From Actinomycetota bacterium (lineage in GTDB: Bacteria; Actinomycetota; Actinomycetes; Nanopelagicales; Nanopelagicaceae): 5,398 nt of DNA. The stretch covers positions 1 to 5,398 of the forward strand of contig WLRE01000088.1 of the NCBI GenBank assembly GCA_009698045.1, read 5' to 3'. Below the pieces are notes generated by a model. It saw nothing but the letters and a program-made list of their open reading frames with translations, was not told the origin of the DNA and did no database searches. Made by a program: the position numbers and the translations under genes. This document shows positions 5,127-5,398 of this stretch, one piece after another. Position 1 is the first letter of the stretch. Every line of letters starts with the position of its first letter.

Positions 5127-5398
5127 ATGGAGATTGCACTTCTCTCTTTTCCGCAGGTACTTCCAGAAAATCTTGCCTCACTTCGTCAAGCAGCAACTCT
5201 CAAAGGAATTAATCTCAAAGAAATTGAACCAACGCAGCTTTCGTTAATGATTAGTCCGAACGACAGTAAGGTCTTCTATCAGGGTCAGCCCTTTAATCCC
5301 CAAGTTGTTCTCCATCGCACTGTTGCAAAATTTATGCACTTGGTTAAACCAATACTTGAGGTGCTCGAGCATTCTGGAACGATTGTCATTAACAATCC
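5127..5398 (+). CDS. RimK-like ATP-grasp ligase, N-terminal part (3' truncated by window)
   Basis: The reading frame starts MEIALLSFPQVLPENLASLR and stays open for 90 codons to the window end. It has the layout of the N-terminal pre-ATP-grasp domain of RimK/LysX-type ligases: a first beta strand (IALLS, residues 3-7), a helix with LRQAATLKG (19-27), a second strand LKEIEPTQLSL (30-40), a short ISPNDSKVFYQGQPF hairpin, then VVLHRTV (60-66, compare AVIPRIG in E. coli RimK), a helix ending LEVLEHSG, and TIVINNP (85-91, compare the PLNES segment). Family members join an amino acid to a carboxyl group through an acylphosphate, for example Glu to ribosomal protein S6, or a carrier protein or cofactor. 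The ATP-binding domain and the specificity residues lie beyond the window, so the substrate cannot be named. It is divergent from an amidohydrolase-like gene. Confidence 0.75.
   Translation, partial: MEIALLSFPQVLPENLASLRQAATLKGINLKEIEPTQLSLMISPNDSKVFYQGQPFNPQVVLHRTVAKFMHLVKPILEVLEHSGTIVINN

Noticed and set aside
5077..5196. Longer minus-strand start giving a 238-residue amidohydrolase-like protein.
   Set aside because: The extra N-terminal residues look unlike a domain start and would overlap the divergent ATP-grasp gene, whose GGAGG and ATG at 5127 are clear.
4952..5212. Plus-strand open frame of 86 codons opposite the amidohydrolase-like gene.
   Set aside because: Composition and position mark it as a shadow frame; it overlaps the start of the ATP-grasp gene in another frame and has no family resemblance.

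Overview
The window looks like chromosomal DNA from a member of the Actinomycetota, probably a small-genome, moderate-GC lineage such as the freshwater acI group (Nanopelagicales). That placement is inference. It rests on the recR - lysC - asd gene order typical of Actinomycetota, an aspartokinase that closely resembles the Corynebacterium enzyme, very tight gene packing, and a base composition that by eye is near 45-50% GC rather than the high GC of classical actinobacteria. I see no mobile elements, tRNA or rRNA genes, CRISPR arrays or other signs of recent transfer.

Layout. (1) 2-136: the 3' end of recR (recombination mediator). (2) 137-244: a short gap with a possible promoter. (3) 245-2568: lysC (aspartokinase) and asd (aspartate-semialdehyde dehydrogenase), joined by an ATGA overlap. 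They encode the first two steps from aspartate to lysine/diaminopimelate, threonine and methionine. A strong internal ribosome binding site and ATG inside lysC predict a separate regulatory beta subunit, as in Corynebacterium and Bacillus. (4) 2587-4499: GDP-L-fucose synthase followed 2 nt later by GDP-mannose 4,6-dehydratase. Together they make GDP-L-fucose from GDP-mannose, presumably for a surface glycan. The 18-nt gap before this pair holds a 6-bp hairpin that includes a -10-like box 7 nt before the ATG, so the pair may have its own leaderless promoter. (5) 4480-5076, minus strand: a small protein resembling the N-formylglutamate amidohydrolase superfamily. Its 3' end overlaps the dehydratase gene by 20 bp, and a perfect 9-bp-stem palindrome in the overlap could terminate both transcripts. 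(6) 5127-5398: the N-terminal part of a RimK-like ATP-grasp ligase, cut by the window edge and divergent from (5) across a 50-bp gap.

Most of the window is well-understood core metabolism. The less ordinary parts are the predicted in-frame aspartokinase beta subunit, the hairpin/-10 arrangement before the GDP-fucose pair, the convergent overlap with a shared hairpin, and the divergent pairing of an amidohydrolase-like protein with a RimK-like amide-bond ligase of unknown substrate. The last is the best candidate here for something not yet described, but the evidence is only context and weak family resemblance.
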